NCBI RefSeq assembly: GCF_000730645.1
Contig: NZ_BBIU01000006.1
Coordinates: forward strand, 62,001-126,000
DNA length: 64,000 nt
Direction: 5' to 3'
Source: Pseudomonas parafulva NBRC 16636 = DSM 17004
GTDB lineage: Bacteria > Pseudomonadota > Gammaproteobacteria > Pseudomonadales > Pseudomonadaceae
Position 1 is the stretch's first letter; each line of letters starts with the position of its first letter. The notes under the pieces were generated by a model that was not told where the DNA came from, did no database searches, and was given only the letters and a program-made list of their open reading frames with translations. This document shows positions 55,366-64,000 of this stretch, in pieces. A program made the position numbers and the translations under genes.

Positions 55366-57526
55366 GGCTGATGGTGGCCAGGAAGGTGCTTTTGGCACGG
55401 TTTGCGTCATCGGCCTGCTGCTTTGCCTGACGCAATTCGTTGACCAACTGGCGACGGTCACTGATGTCGATCCACCCACCAATGATCCCCTGGACCTCGC
55501 CCAGGGAGTCGCGGTAGGGGAGAATCCAGTGATAAATGGTGATCTCCCGGTCCTTAATGCGCAGCGGGCGGTCCATGATCATCGGCGAGCCGGCCGCCAT
55601 GACCTTGCGGTAATCCGCCTGGATCTGGCGGGTCTGCTCGCAGTCGGCGAACAGGCTGTTCTCGAGCTGCTTGCCGATTACCTCTTCGGCGCTGGCCTGG
55701 ACCGCTTCGAGATAACTGTAGTTACAGCTTTGCAGGCAACCGCTGCGATCGCGCACATACATGGGGTGTGGCGTGCCGTTGAGCAGTGCCCGCATGAACG
55801 CCAGCTGATCGTTCAGTGCCCGGTCGGCACGCTGGCACTGGCGAATCTGGCAGCGTAACCGCGCATTCCAGAGCAGCGCGAGCAGCAGGAGCACTGCACT
55901 GGCCAGTACCACCGGCACGACCAACCGACGCAACTCCCCGCTGCTGCCTTCGTCCTGCAGGCTGTAGCCGCGCCAGCGGTTGTTGATGACCCCCAGTTCC
56001 TCTGGAGAGATGCTCAGCAGTGCCTTGTCCAGAATGGAGATCAACAGTTGCGAAGGGGCGCTGGTCGCCATGGCGAAGCTGGCAGGGTTGCGGCCAACCG
56101 TCGTACGGATGACCAGCTCAGGGTTGATTGCCAGTGCATGGTTGGCGTCGATCAGGGTGGTAATGACGGCATCGACGGCGCCACTGTTGAGCAGCGCCAT
56201 CGAATAGAATGGGCTCTCGGTTTCCACCCAGCCTATTTCCGGGTAATAGCGCGAGAGCATGTCGTCCAGGCCGCTGTACCGGGTGATTGCAATGCGCTTG
56301 CCGCGCATCTGGTCCAGTGACATTGGGGCTTGCTTCTGCTTGCGATTGACCAGCACATAGGTGCTTTCGAGGTAGGCTCGGCTTATCAGCAAGTCGCCTT
56401 CTGCCGGGCCACCGGTTGCCAGTGCAGCAATCACATCGGCACGGCCATCCTTGATCCTGGACAGCATGTCGGCGATGCCGCTGGCGCGCTCAACCTCAAA
56501 GCGCAGCCCGGTGCGCAGGCTGATCAGTTCGAGCAGGTCGGCGGTGATGCCGCGAAAATGCCCCGACCCATCGAAGTACGACAGTGGGGCAGCGGTGTCA
56601 TCTACGGTGACACGCATCACGGGGTGGCGCTTCAGCCATTGGGCTTGCGCACTGGTCAGCTGCAGCTTGCGATCGGTGAGCAGCAGGTCGCTGCCGGGGC
56701 TCCAGCGCTTGAAAATGCTCGAGCGAATGGCGGCGGGCTGGTTGTCCAGCACAGCGTTGACCAACCCTAGCAGCAGTGCGTCCTGCTGACGCAGCGCGAA
56801 GCCGAACCCGAGGGCTTCATGCTTGCTGAAGCTCGCCATGCGCAAACGGGGCAGTTGCCCACGGCTGAGTTGGTAGTGGGTAGAAATGGTATCACCCATA
56901 AACACATCGGCTTGGCCGAAGGCCACGGCGTTGAGTGCTTCGCTCGTGGACCCGAATGCCATGAGCTGCGCCTGGGGGTAGGCGCTGAGTACTTCCTTGC
57001 GCGGCAGGTAATGGTAGAGCATGGCCAGCCGCATACCCCCCAGCCCTGTGTCCAGTGCGCGCTGCTCGTCCTCACGGGTCACCAGCACGGGCTGGTCGAT
57101 GGCGTACGCATGGGAGAGCCGCAGCCCGCCATAGACGGCGTCGTAACCGTTGGCACTGCCCAGTAGATCGATGTCGCCATCCTTCAGTGCCTGCAGGGCC
57201 GCTTGGCGGTCCGGGTAGCGCATGACGCGGATCGGCAGCCCGAGTGCGTCGCCAATCAGGCTCGCATACTCGGCAGTGAGGCCCTGGTAGTCACGGGCGC
57301 CGCTGCTGATGTCAAAGGGTGGGTAGTCGGGTGCCGAGGTACCCAGCACCAGTTCGTCGCGGCTGAGCAGCCACTGTTGCTGCTCAGGGGTGAATGCCGG
57401 CTGCGCCGGCTGTGCAGTTGACCGTGCCAGCAGCGTATAGGGCGCCACCTCCCGCTGCTGAGCTTGGGTCAGGGCGCCGGGCAGCAGGAGCACGAGCAGC
57501 AGGCAGCAAGCGAGAAGGCGCACCAT
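55319..57526 (-). CDS. Interrupted BvgS-type hybrid kinase, N-terminal part (2 SBP domains-PAS-H-box)
   Basis: The 5' portion (735 codons) of the kinase. A signal peptide or N-terminal anchor (residues 1-22) is followed by two periplasmic solute-binding-type domains ([18 protein letters not shown] near 53 and [19 protein letters not shown] near 300), a membrane helix (~535-560, [19 protein letters not shown]), a PAS domain (~590-690) and the start of the HisKA domain with HEIRTPMNA. Host codons stop there, and six island codons end the frame. This domain order is that of BvgS/EvgS. The product would be a membrane sensor with the phospho-acceptor histidine but without an ATPase. It begins seven bases after the response regulator stop. 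Confidence 0.93.
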   Translation of the reverse strand: MVRLLACCLLLVLLLPGALTQAQQREVAPYTLLARSTAQPAQPAFTPEQQQWLLSRDELVLGTSAPDYPPFDISSGARDYQGLTAEYASLIGDALGLPIRVMRYPDRQAALQALKDGDIDLLGSANGYDAVYGGLRLSHAYAIDQPVLVTREDEQRALDTGLGGMRLAMLYHYLPRKEVLSAYPQAQLMAFGSTSEALNAVAFGQADVFMGDTISTHYQLSRGQLPRLRMASFSKHEALGFGFALRQQDALLLGLVNAVLDNQPAAIRSSIFKRWSPGSDLLLTDRKLQLTSAQAQWLKRHPVMRVTVDDTAAPLSYFDGSGHFRGITADLLELISLRTGLRFEVERASGIADMLSRIKDGRADVIAALATGGPAEGDLLISRAYLESTYVLVNRKQKQAPMSLDQMRGKRIAITRYSGLDDMLSRYYPEIGWVETESPFYSMALLNSGAVDAVITTLIDANHALAINPELVIRTTVGRNPASFAMATSAPSQLLISILDKALLSISPEELGVINNRWRGYSLQDEGSSGELRRLVVPVVLASAVLLLLALLWNARLRCQIRQCQRADRALNDQLAFMRALLNGTPHPMYVRDRSGCLQSCNYSYLEAVQASAEEVIGKQLENSLFADCEQTRQIQADYRKVMAAGSPMIMDRPLRIKDREITIYHWILPYRDSLGEVQGIIGGWIDISDRRQLVNELRQAKQQADDANRAKSTFLATISHEIRTPMNAKKSSTF

Positions 57527-57533
57527 GCTGCCC

Positions 57534-58151
57534 TCAGACCAGTGCGTTGCGCTTGGCCACTTCGATCAGGTCGACCAATGTGTTGACTTGAAGTTTGTGC
57601 ATCAGGCGCTTTTTATAGGTGCTGACAGTTTTGCTGCTCAGAAACATGCCCTTGGCAATGTCCTTGTTACTGCGCCCCTGGGCGAAGAGTTGCAATACCA
57701 TCAACTCGCGGTCATTGACGTGGCGCAGAAGTTCAAGGTCGTTATCGCCAGTGTGGGGGTATTTGATCGCCTGGCTGGGGAAATAGTTATAGCCTGCCAG
57801 CACCGCCTTGATTGCGCTGAGCAATTCCCCCAGGTCTTCTTGCTTGCACACGTACCCAGCCGCGCCGGAGTGCATGCAGCGCACGGCAAACAGTGCAGGT
57901 GATTGCGCAGTGAGAACCAGCACCTTCAAGGGCAGTGCCATGGACTGAAAACGCGCCAGCACCTCCAGCCCGTCAAGCTTGGGGATGCTGATGTCGAGAA
58001 TGACCAGGTCGGGTGTGGTTTCACGAATCATCTGCATGGCGTCGACGCCGTTGTCCGATTCCCCGACGACCCGGTAATTCTGGTTTTCCAGCAGCATACG
58101 AACGGCCAACCGGATGACGGGATGATCGTCGACGATAAATATGGAGTGCAT
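57534..58151 (-). CDS. BvgA-like LuxR-type response regulator
   Basis: A 205-residue response regulator: receiver domain ([10 protein letters not shown], phospho-Asp in [15 protein letters not shown], Lys in YVCKQED) and a C-terminal LuxR helix-turn-helix ([29 protein letters not shown]). AGGGAAG precedes the ATG at 58151. Its stop lies seven bases upstream of the interrupted kinase, so the two made a BvgAS/EvgAS-like pair before the insertion. With the kinase broken, its input is uncertain. Confidence 0.93.
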   Translation of the reverse strand: MHSIFIVDDHPVIRLAVRMLLENQNYRVVGESDNGVDAMQMIRETTPDLVILDISIPKLDGLEVLARFQSMALPLKVLVLTAQSPALFAVRCMHSGAAGYVCKQEDLGELLSAIKAVLAGYNYFPSQAIKYPHTGDNDLELLRHVNDRELMVLQLFAQGRSNKDIAKGMFLSSKTVSTYKKRLMHKLQVNTLVDLIEVAKRNALV

Positions 58152-58391
58152 GTTCAACTTCCCTGCGTTCTATGAGGGTGACAGGCGGCACCTTATCGCA
58201 GATGGAAGTCGTGGGTAACGTGAGGATTGCCCATTCTTTGTTTATGGGAAACGGCTTACAGGATAAAACAAAAGAGGCTACGTAACAGCCGATTAATGGA
58301 GGAAGTCAAAAGGTGTTTGGTAACTTTTCATTGGGATTTATGCTCGATGTTTAATAGTACGCTCAAGTTGTAGGAAGTTTCCCAGCTGGAG

Positions 58392-58420
58392 CCTGCGGCA
58401 TGGCCGTGCCACGCCGCAGG
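58392..58420 (-). terminator. Hairpin downstream of dGTPase gene
   Basis: CCTGCGGC and GCCGCAGG form an 8-bp stem with a longish loop, right after the dGTPase stop on the minus strand. No T-run. Confidence 0.5.
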
Positions 58421-58429
58421 GGCCCTGCC

Positions 58430-59761
58430 TTACGGCGGGCCAGAGCGCCCCGTCATCTCCCGTGCCATTTCGCTGGCGTAGCTGTCCGTCATGCCGGCGA
58501 TGAAGTCGATCATGCGCAAGAAAGCGCCATACAGCGAGCCATGAGGGTCGGGGGCGTTGCTGCCCAGCAGGTCCAGCACGCGGCGGCTCTTGAAGGAAGG
58601 GCTGCGCCCACCATGCTGCTCAAGCGCGGCCCCACAGAAGGCATTGAGCAGAATTTCGAGCGTGGTATAGGCACCGATTTCGTGCAGCGTCTTGCGTTTA
58701 TCCTGGAATATCTTGTTGCGCGCCATCGCCTTTGCCTGCAGCACGCAGCGTTGGGCTGGGCCATGCATGTGCTCGACCAGATCGCCAGGCAGGCGACCGG
58801 CCAGCAGCGCCTGCTGTTGTTCGACAAAGGCGTAGGCTGCGGCGTTGGTCAGGTGCTCGATGGCTTTGCCGCGCAGGATCGCCAGCTTGCGCCGACGGGA
58901 GTCATTCGGCCCCAGCTGCCGATAGGTTTCTGGCAGGTCATTGCCCACCAGGTCCAGCAGCAGGGCTTCTACCTCTGCGTACTGCAGCAAGTCCATCTCC
59001 AGGCCGTCTTCCAGGTCGATCAGCCCATAGCAGATGTCGTCGGCCGCTTCCATCAGGTAAACCAGCGGGTGGCGTGCCCAGCGTTGGTCCTCAAGCAGTG
59101 GCAAACCCAGTTTGCGCGCAATTTGCTCGAGCAAGGGCAGTTCGCTTTGGTAGCTGCCGAATTTATGCTTTTTGTAACCCAGGGCGTCGGCGTGGCGAGC
59201 GCTCCAAGGGTACTTGAGGTAGGTGCCGAGCGTGGCGTAAGTAAGGCGGGTGCCGCCGTCGAACTGGTGATATTCCAGCTGGGTCAACACCCGGAAGCCT
59301 TGGGCGTTACCTTCGAAGTTGAGAAAGTCGGCGCGCTCGTCATCGCTCATGTCGTCCAGCCAGCCGCGCCCTGCGGCCTGCTGGAACCAGTGGCGGATGG
59401 CATCTTCGCCTGAGTGGCCGAACGGTGGGTTGCCGATGTCATGGGCCAGGCAGGCTGACTGCACGATCATCCCCAGGTCGCTGGGGGCACACCAGTCCGG
59501 CAGGCTGTTGCGCAAGGTTTCGCCTACGCGCATACCCAGTGAACGGCCCACGCAGCTGACTTCCAGCGAGTGGGTAAGACGCGTGTGGATATGATCGTTG
59601 CTGGTGACCGGATGAACTTGGGTTTTGCGCCCCAAGCGGCGGAATGCGCCAGAGAAGGTGATGCGATCGTGGTCTTTGTGGAAGGGGCTTCGGCCAAGTT
59701 CATCGGCACTGTACTGGGCTTTGCCCAGGCGTTCGCGGGTGAGCAGGGTATGCCAGTCCAA
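58430..59761 (-). CDS. dGTPase-like HD-domain triphosphohydrolase (TTG start)
   Basis: A 443-residue HD-domain protein of the deoxyguanosinetriphosphate triphosphohydrolase-like class (type 2). AGGAGA seven bases upstream fixes a TTG start at 59761, giving the family's DWHTLL opening, so upstream frame to 59818 is not used. Metal-binding motifs [11 protein letters not shown] and [16 protein letters not shown] are intact. Such enzymes hydrolyse dNTPs to nucleosides and triphosphate, adjusting pools and sometimes limiting phage. Confidence 0.92.
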   Translation of the reverse strand: MDWHTLLTRERLGKAQYSADELGRSPFHKDHDRITFSGAFRRLGRKTQVHPVTSNDHIHTRLTHSLEVSCVGRSLGMRVGETLRNSLPDWCAPSDLGMIVQSACLAHDIGNPPFGHSGEDAIRHWFQQAAGRGWLDDMSDDERADFLNFEGNAQGFRVLTQLEYHQFDGGTRLTYATLGTYLKYPWSARHADALGYKKHKFGSYQSELPLLEQIARKLGLPLLEDQRWARHPLVYLMEAADDICYGLIDLEDGLEMDLLQYAEVEALLLDLVGNDLPETYRQLGPNDSRRRKLAILRGKAIEHLTNAAAYAFVEQQQALLAGRLPGDLVEHMHGPAQRCVLQAKAMARNKIFQDKRKTLHEIGAYTTLEILLNAFCGAALEQHGGRSPSFKSRRVLDLLGSNAPDPHGSLYGAFLRMIDFIAGMTDSYASEMAREMTGRSGPP

Positions 59762-59854
59762 GGCGCGGTCTCCTGTGAGTCCAAAGGGCAAGCATACGCG
59801 CTGCCGGCGGCCGTGCAAGGCCGCAGGCTTAGGGGATGTGCGTATGTCGGGCCT

Positions 59855-60184
59855 TCAGGCGCGGCGATTACCCTGAAGGTAAAGGCGCACCAACGGCAAC
59901 AAGCTGGTGCCCAGGCGTACGAGGCGTGGCAGGCTGCCGCTGCGAACACCCTTGCCGGTCAGAAAGCCCAGCGCGACGACTGCGCCGATACCCCACAACG
60001 GTGCATGCTTGATGCCAAGGCCTGCCTGCAGCGAGCCGCCCATGCCGCGCATGCGCCGTACCGGCTCAAGCAGTTGGCCGGTTTCGTGGCGAATTTCCTG
60101 GCGATTCATCTCCATGCGCAAGCGCAACAACGCCTTACGCAATTCTTTCGGGTTTCGCGAGGTGGGCAGTTCTGGCAGGTTCAT
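59855..60184 (-). CDS. Small conserved membrane-associated protein (third gene of yqjD-type set)
   Basis: A 109-residue protein overlapping the stop of the YqjE-like gene (ATGA). The N-terminal half is charged, with the rare RRMRGMGGSL; the C-terminal half has a hydrophobic segment (APLWGIGAVVALGFLTGKG). Such small genes follow yqjE-like genes in proteobacteria. Function unknown. Confidence 0.72.
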   Translation of the reverse strand: MNLPELPTSRNPKELRKALLRLRMEMNRQEIRHETGQLLEPVRRMRGMGGSLQAGLGIKHAPLWGIGAVVALGFLTGKGVRSGSLPRLVRLGTSLLPLVRLYLQGNRRA

Positions 60185-60555
60185 GGCAGAAGGCGCTCCC
60201 TGTCCTTGGCAAGTTCTTCGAGGGTGGCATGGAAAGGCGACGATTCATCGAACACCGCGGCCTTCAGGCGCAGGCCGCAGTAGACCGCTGCCAGGCCGTA
60301 GAACACGCACAGGCCGATGATGCCGGCCAGGCGATAACTGTCCCACAGCAATACCAGTAGCAGGCCGGAGAGGGCCGTGAGCAGCAACAACGCAAATACC
60401 AAGGCCAGGCCTGCGAACAGCAACAGGCGCAACGTACGGCCTTTCTGCTCTTGCAGTTCAATGCCGAGCAGTTCGATGTGGTTATGCAAAAGCCCGAGGA
60501 TGGCGGCACCCAGGCGCCGACCTGCGGCGCCGGCACCTACAGCATCATTGTCCAT
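60181..60555 (-). CDS. YqjE-type inner membrane protein (phage holin family)
   Basis: A 124-residue DUF1469/YqjE family protein. Two hydrophobic helices (LLLFAGLALVFALLLLTAL and LAGIIGLCVFYGLAAVYCGL) are separated by a short loop, giving a hairpin in the membrane. It is coupled to the downstream gene. It follows the DUF883-type gene and its partner YqjD binds ribosomes in E. coli. Confidence 0.85.
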   Translation of the reverse strand: MDNDAVGAGAAGRRLGAAILGLLHNHIELLGIELQEQKGRTLRLLLFAGLALVFALLLLTALSGLLLVLLWDSYRLAGIIGLCVFYGLAAVYCGLRLKAAVFDESSPFHATLEELAKDRERLLP

Positions 60556-60564
60556 GTAGACCCC

Positions 60565-60879
60565 TTAACGCCGGTTGGCCAGCAAGCCGATCAACAGCCC
60601 CACGCCCGCGGCGATGCCGATAGCGTGCCAGGGCTTTTCCTGAACATACAGTTCAGCTGTGCCGAGCGCTGCTTCACCACGCTCACGCACCGACTCCTGG
60701 GTCTCGTGCAGGGTTTCGCGGGCCTGGGCCAGACGCTCATGGATCTGCTCGCGCAATTCGTCAGCCTGGTCGCCTGCCAGGTTGGCAGTGTCGGCCAGCA
60801 ACTTTTCCGTGTCGCGCACCAAGGCCTGGAAGTCAGCCATCAGTACTTCTTGGGCATGCTTCGCCGATTTGCTGGCCAT
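60565..60879 (-). CDS. DUF883 (ElaB/YqjD) ribosome-tethering type protein
   Basis: A 104-residue YqjD/ElaB family protein. The ATG at 60879 follows AGGGAGAG. A long amphipathic helical region (Ala, Glu, Gln, Leu rich) leads to a C-terminal membrane helix (AIGIAAGVGLLIGLLAN) after the conserved QEKPWHA stretch. In E. coli YqjD tethers ribosomes to the membrane in stationary phase. First gene of a three-gene set. Confidence 0.88.
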   Translation of the reverse strand: MASKSAKHAQEVLMADFQALVRDTEKLLADTANLAGDQADELREQIHERLAQARETLHETQESVRERGEAALGTAELYVQEKPWHAIGIAAGVGLLIGLLANRR

Positions 60880-61198
60880 GTGTCTCTCCCTGTCAATCAA
60901 TGATGGTACTTCGAGTGATGGCACACCCGAAGGTTCAAGTGCGTCAGCTGGTATGAGCTTTGCTTAGGGTTTGCCCGAGGGCTGCTTCGCCATGGTGCGC
61001 TGCAAGCCCTGTTTGCGCCGATCAGGGGCGCCCGTTCGAGGCCCTGACGCTAAACCTTAACCCAAGCCACCTTAGCAGCCATGGGCAACTTCGCAGCGCG
61101 GGTCCATTTTCTGGAAATGGACCATCCCGGCACCGTGATGGTGCATGCCTGCGGCCCCATGAGCTGTCCTGGTGCTTTTTCGCAGGTCTGCCAACTTC
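60880..61198. promoter_or_regulatory. Divergent gap between yqjD-type set and ammonium transporter
   Basis: About 320 bases containing both promoters. I see no gene or strong operator here. Confidence 0.4.
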
Positions 61199-62407
61199 AT
61201 GGAAAATCCGCTCAGCGCGATGGACTCACTGGTCCACGGTTCCAACACCCTGTTCATTCTGATGGGGGCCATTCTGGTGCTGGCCATGCACGCCGGCTTC
61301 GCGTTTCTTGAAGTGGGCACGGTGCGTTACAAGAACCAGGTCAACGCATTGTCAAAGATCCTTAGCGACTTCGCCGTTTCAGCGCTGGTGTACTTCTTCA
61401 TCGGTTACTGGATAGCCTACGGCGTGGGTTTTTTCCAGCCGGCGGCCGCGCTCGCCGCCGACCAGGGGTATGCGCTGGTCAAGTGTTTCTTCCTTTTGAC
61501 CTTTGCTGCTGCGATCCCGGCAATCATTTCGGGCGGTATCGCTGAGCGGGCACGGTTTGTACCGCAGTTGTGCGCCACGGCAGTGATCGTGGCATTCGTC
61601 TACCCGTTCTTCGAAGGCATGGTCTGGAATGGCAATCTCGGTGTACAGGCTTGGCTGCAGGCCCGGTTTGCTGCACCCTTTCACGATTTCGCCGGCTCCA
61701 TCGTGGTGCATGCCATGGGCGGCTGGCTGGCACTGGCCGCAGTCGTGCTGTTGGGGCCACGCCGTGGGCGTTATCGGGACGGCCGCCTGGTGGCATTTGC
61801 GCCTTCCAGCATACCGTTCCTGGCGCTGGGCTCGTGGATTCTGATCATCGGCTGGTTCGGCTTCAATGTGATGAGTGCTCAGACGCTGCAAGGGGTCAGC
61901 GGGCTGGTGGCGATCAACTCGCTGATGGCCATGGTGGGTGGCACCTTGTCGGCACTGCTCGCCGGGCGCAATGACCCAGGGTTCCTGCATAACGGGCCGC
62001 TGGCGGGGCTGGTTGCCATCTGTGCGGGTTCTGACGTGATGCACCCGGCCGGTGCACTGGCGACCGGCCTGGTGGCCGGTGTGCTGTTCGTCTGGACCTT
62101 CACCGCCGCGCAGAACCGCTGGAAGATCGATGACGTACTGGGCGTGTGGCCCTTGCACGGCCTGTGTGGGGTCTGGGGCGGGGTGGCGTGTGGCATCTTC
62201 GGCCAGACCGCGTTGGGTGGTTTGGGCGGTGTCAGCCTGTGGAGCCAGCTGTTGGGTACCCTGGCCGGGGTGCTGGTGGCGCTGGCTGGTGGGTTTGCGG
62301 TGTATGGCACGGTGCGCGCCGTGCTTGGCTTGCGCTTGAGCCACGAGCAGGAATTCGAGGGGGCTGACCTGTCGCTGCACCGCATTGGCGCCACTACCCA
62401 GGATTGA
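61199..62407 (+). CDS. Ammonium transporter (AmtB/MEP/Rh family)
   Basis: A 402-residue ammonium channel with about eleven helices. AGFAFLEVGTVRYKNQVN and the twin-histidine helices (GSIVVHAMGGWLALAA, LHGLCGVWGG) are recognisable. The start is the ATG at 61199; ribosome site weak. No glnK gene lies beside it, unlike amtB of the glnK-amtB operon, so it is a second, stand-alone Amt. Confidence 0.9.
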   Translation: MENPLSAMDSLVHGSNTLFILMGAILVLAMHAGFAFLEVGTVRYKNQVNALSKILSDFAVSALVYFFIGYWIAYGVGFFQPAAALAADQGYALVKCFFLLTFAAAIPAIISGGIAERARFVPQLCATAVIVAFVYPFFEGMVWNGNLGVQAWLQARFAAPFHDFAGSIVVHAMGGWLALAAVVLLGPRRGRYRDGRLVAFAPSSIPFLALGSWILIIGWFGFNVMSAQTLQGVSGLVAINSLMAMVGGTLSALLAGRNDPGFLHNGPLAGLVAICAGSDVMHPAGALATGLVAGVLFVWTFTAAQNRWKIDDVLGVWPLHGLCGVWGGVACGIFGQTALGGLGGVSLWSQLLGTLAGVLVALAGGFAVYGTVRAVLGLRLSHEQEFEGADLSLHRIGATTQD

Positions 62408-62477
62408 TCAGGTTCGGGTGCAGGGGCAGCGTTAACGGCCTAGAATAGCGCTCTGCACATGCAACGGAGCCCGCCCC

Positions 62478-62717
62478 ATGCTGCCTGAATGCCAATTGTT
62501 CGGCACCCTTGGCTGCCACCTGTGCGAGGTGGCGGAGGCTGTGCTGATGCCTTTCGTCGACCATGGCCTGTTGGTCGAACTGGTGGACATTGCCGACAAC
62601 GAGGTGCTGTTCGAGCGCTACGGTCTGGTCATCCCCGTGTTGCGCCGTTGCGACAACGGGGGGGAGTTGCACTGGCCATTCGATGCCGAACAGGTCGTGG
62701 CTTTCCTGGAGCAATGA
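62478..62717 (+). CDS. Glutaredoxin-like protein (DUF836)
   Basis: A 79-residue thioredoxin-fold protein of the DUF836 type, with GCHLCE giving Cys13-x2-Cys16 and the cis-proline region IPVLRRCDNGGELHWPFD. GGAG lies before the ATG. Probable thiol-disulphide role, partner unknown. Confidence 0.85.
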   Translation: MLPECQLFGTLGCHLCEVAEAVLMPFVDHGLLVELVDIADNEVLFERYGLVIPVLRRCDNGGELHWPFDAEQVVAFLEQ

Positions 62718-62825
62718 GGCCCCTGGAGGATCCCTGACCCTGCTCCAAGTGGGCGGTGATAGGTGAATGATTGGTCGGCGGCACACGGGTGCCGACCTGG
62801 TCAACCTTCATCGGAATCGCCTGTC

Positions 62826-63257
62826 ATGCTGCTTACCCCGCACTTCACCCTAAGGGAAATGATCGTGTCCCAGCTAGCCGCCCGGGACGGGTTCGACAAC
62901 ACCCCGCCAGGCCCTGTGGTCGACAACCTCAAGCTGCTGTGCAACACCCTCGAGCAGGTGCGCGCCCTGTTCGACGCCCCCATCATCATTAGCAGTGGCT
63001 ACCGCAGCGAGCGCCTTAACACGCTGATTGGTGGCTCCGCCAAAAGCCAGCATGTGCAGGGGCTGGCGGCCGATTTCACGGTCATCGAGGTATGCCCCCG
63101 TGAAACTGTACAACGCATCTGCGACAGCACCATTGGGTTCGACCAGCTGATTCTGGAGTTCGACAAGTGGGTGCACCTGTCAGTCAGCCGTGGTGCGCCA
63201 AGGCGGCAGGTGTTGACCATTCGCAAAGGCAGCGGTTACCTGCCCGGCCTGCAATAA
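62826..63257 (+). CDS. Peptidase M15-type (D-Ala-D-Ala carboxypeptidase fold) protein
   Basis: A 143-residue protein of the M15A type (PF08291-like). The zinc-site pattern SGYRS...SQHVQGLAADFTV is complete, with the HxxGxAxD part visible, and a later LEFDKWVHLSV supplies the second His. No signal peptide is seen, so it may act on cell wall peptides after phage-style release or is recycled from a phage endolysin. Start at 62826; upstream frame is not needed. Confidence 0.85.
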   Translation: MLLTPHFTLREMIVSQLAARDGFDNTPPGPVVDNLKLLCNTLEQVRALFDAPIIISSGYRSERLNTLIGGSAKSQHVQGLAADFTVIEVCPRETVQRICDSTIGFDQLILEFDKWVHLSVSRGAPRRQVLTIRKGSGYLPGLQ

Positions 63258-63291
63258 GGTGCATTGACGACCACAGAGGGATGTTCGTATG

Positions 63292-63307
63292 CTGTATATA
63301 AATACAG
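63292..63307 (+). promoter_or_regulatory. LexA box (SOS operator)
   Basis: CTGTATATAAATACAG matches the gamma-proteobacterial LexA consensus CTG-N10-CAG with TA-rich centre, and lies 15 bases upstream of the next ATG. It predicts repression by LexA and induction by DNA damage. Confidence 0.85.
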
Positions 63308-63322
63308 TATTGAGGTAAATCC

Positions 63323-63631
63323 ATGCTCAACGTCGAGCAATTGAAGTACAGCGTCAACCGCATGCCTGTCGAGCGGGTGGCCGACGCTGTCCTGGAACTG
63401 CGCCTCGAAGGGCTGGTGACCGAAAACCTCACGCCTTTTGGCAAAGTGCATTTCAATACCTGTTTTGCCGAGATCGAGGCCTTGTTCCAGCGTGCGGGGT
63501 ACCACCGTGGCCTCGATGTGGTGGGTTATGAGGGGCTGCTGTACGCCCTTTACGACCCGGGGCGCTGGGAGCCCGTGCAGGTGTTGCGGTGGTTGAAGGC
63601 ACGCAGCGAGGCGTTGGCCCAGGCTGGCTGA
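63323..63631 (+). CDS. Small LexA-controlled protein, unknown function
   Basis: A 102-residue soluble protein starting after GAGGT. It contains no recognised domain; charged alpha-helices dominate (PVERVADAVLELRLEGLVTENL, then the LYALYDPGRWEPVQVLRWLKA tail). The LexA box directly in front suggests an SOS gene, possibly like other one-gene pseudomonad SOS units. Function unknown. Confidence 0.78.
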   Translation: MLNVEQLKYSVNRMPVERVADAVLELRLEGLVTENLTPFGKVHFNTCFAEIEALFQRAGYHRGLDVVGYEGLLYALYDPGRWEPVQVLRWLKARSEALAQAG

Positions 63632-63682
63632 CAGCGCAGGCATGGGGGATAATGCGCGGCCTTACCCGCTTCGAGCCATGCC

Positions 63683-64000
63683 ATGACCACGCCCTTCGAC
63701 CCCGCCCAGCAGCAAGCCAGCACGGTGTGCTTGCCACCGGGGGGCTGGACAACCGTGCTCGACTGCTTGTGCGATCACTTCAAGGCCATCGACCGTAGCC
63801 AGTGGCTCGACCGTTTTGCCCGGGGCCGGGTGCTGGATGCGCAGGGGCGGCCGGTAGCGGCCAGCCTGCCGTACAAGCGGGGCATGCGCCTGCATTATTT
63901 TCGCGAGGTGCCCAATGAGCGGGTCATCCCTGCCCAGGAAGTGGTGCTGCATGCTGACGAACACCTTGTGGTGGCCGACAAACCGCATTTTCTGCCCGTG
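63683..64000 (+). CDS. RluA-family pseudouridine synthase, N-terminal part
   Basis: The first 106 codons of an RluA-family synthase. The ATG is at 63683. After an S4-like N-terminus (WTTVLDCLCDHFKAIDRSQW, ARGRVLDAQGR) the chain reaches HLVVADKPHFLPV, the opening of the catalytic domain (usual form VDKPxGLxV). The rest, with the catalytic Asp, lies outside the window, so which RNA it modifies cannot be told. Confidence 0.88.
   Translation, partial: MTTPFDPAQQQASTVCLPPGGWTTVLDCLCDHFKAIDRSQWLDRFARGRVLDAQGRPVAASLPYKRGMRLHYFREVPNERVIPAQEVVLHADEHLVVADKPHFLPV

Overview
The window is a GC-rich chromosomal segment of a fluorescent pseudomonad, most likely of the Pseudomonas putida group. The basis is the gene order ppsR | ppsA - hydrolase - rraA - cmaX - crfX - cmpX - sigX - oprF, an RmF/RlmKL/PyrD neighbourhood, a ~1620-residue NAD-dependent glutamate dehydrogenase, and P. 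putida-style REP repeats. No rRNA or tRNA gene was seen. The identification rests on recognised protein families and synteny, not on a database search.

Layout. 1-5940 (minus strand): a translationally coupled MoxR-DUF58-DUF4381-BatA-BatB/C-BatD operon, cut by the window start. 6168-9516: an orphan DUF2235 (Tle1-like) protein, a NepI-like MFS exporter, and small PepSY and CsbD proteins. 9630-13692: SoxR, then a GntR regulator divergent from an aspartase/fumarase-family lyase and a DctA-type transporter, with a palindromic operator between them. 13740-18672: an AraC regulator followed by a tripartite NodT/HlyD/DHA2 drug-efflux set. 18863-21127: a divergent lysA/lysR pair of enterobacterial type. 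21131-35848: gdhB, the PEP synthase and its regulator, rraA, and the cell-envelope stress cluster cmaX-crfX-cmpX-sigX-oprF. 36029-42276: pyrD, rmf, rlmKL, a PBP4-type dacB, a REP pair and yggL.

The notable feature is an 11.6-kb, AT-richer genomic island (about 43758-55343). It has inserted into the codons for the phospho-acceptor (H-box) region of a BvgS-type hybrid sensor kinase. The kinase's sensor half lies at 55319-57526, its catalytic/receiver/HPt half at 42327-43772, and its partner BvgA-like response regulator at 57534-58151. Removing the island with one copy of a 4-bp CGCG core restores one uninterrupted frame of about 1205 codons. A large serine recombinase sits at the left end, reading inward. 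The cargo includes two proteins carrying HEPN-type R-N-x-x-x-H motifs, an operon of a membrane/coiled-coil protein with an HNH-type protein, a lipoprotein, a resolvase, an XRE regulator with repeated operator sequences, and unrecognised genes. Its make-up resembles a defence island, though no known defence system was identified.

58430-64000: a dGTPase-like HD protein, a YqjD/YqjE-type membrane gene set, an ammonium transporter, a glutaredoxin-like protein, an M15-type peptidase, a small gene behind a near-perfect LexA box, and the start of an RluA-family pseudouridine synthase.
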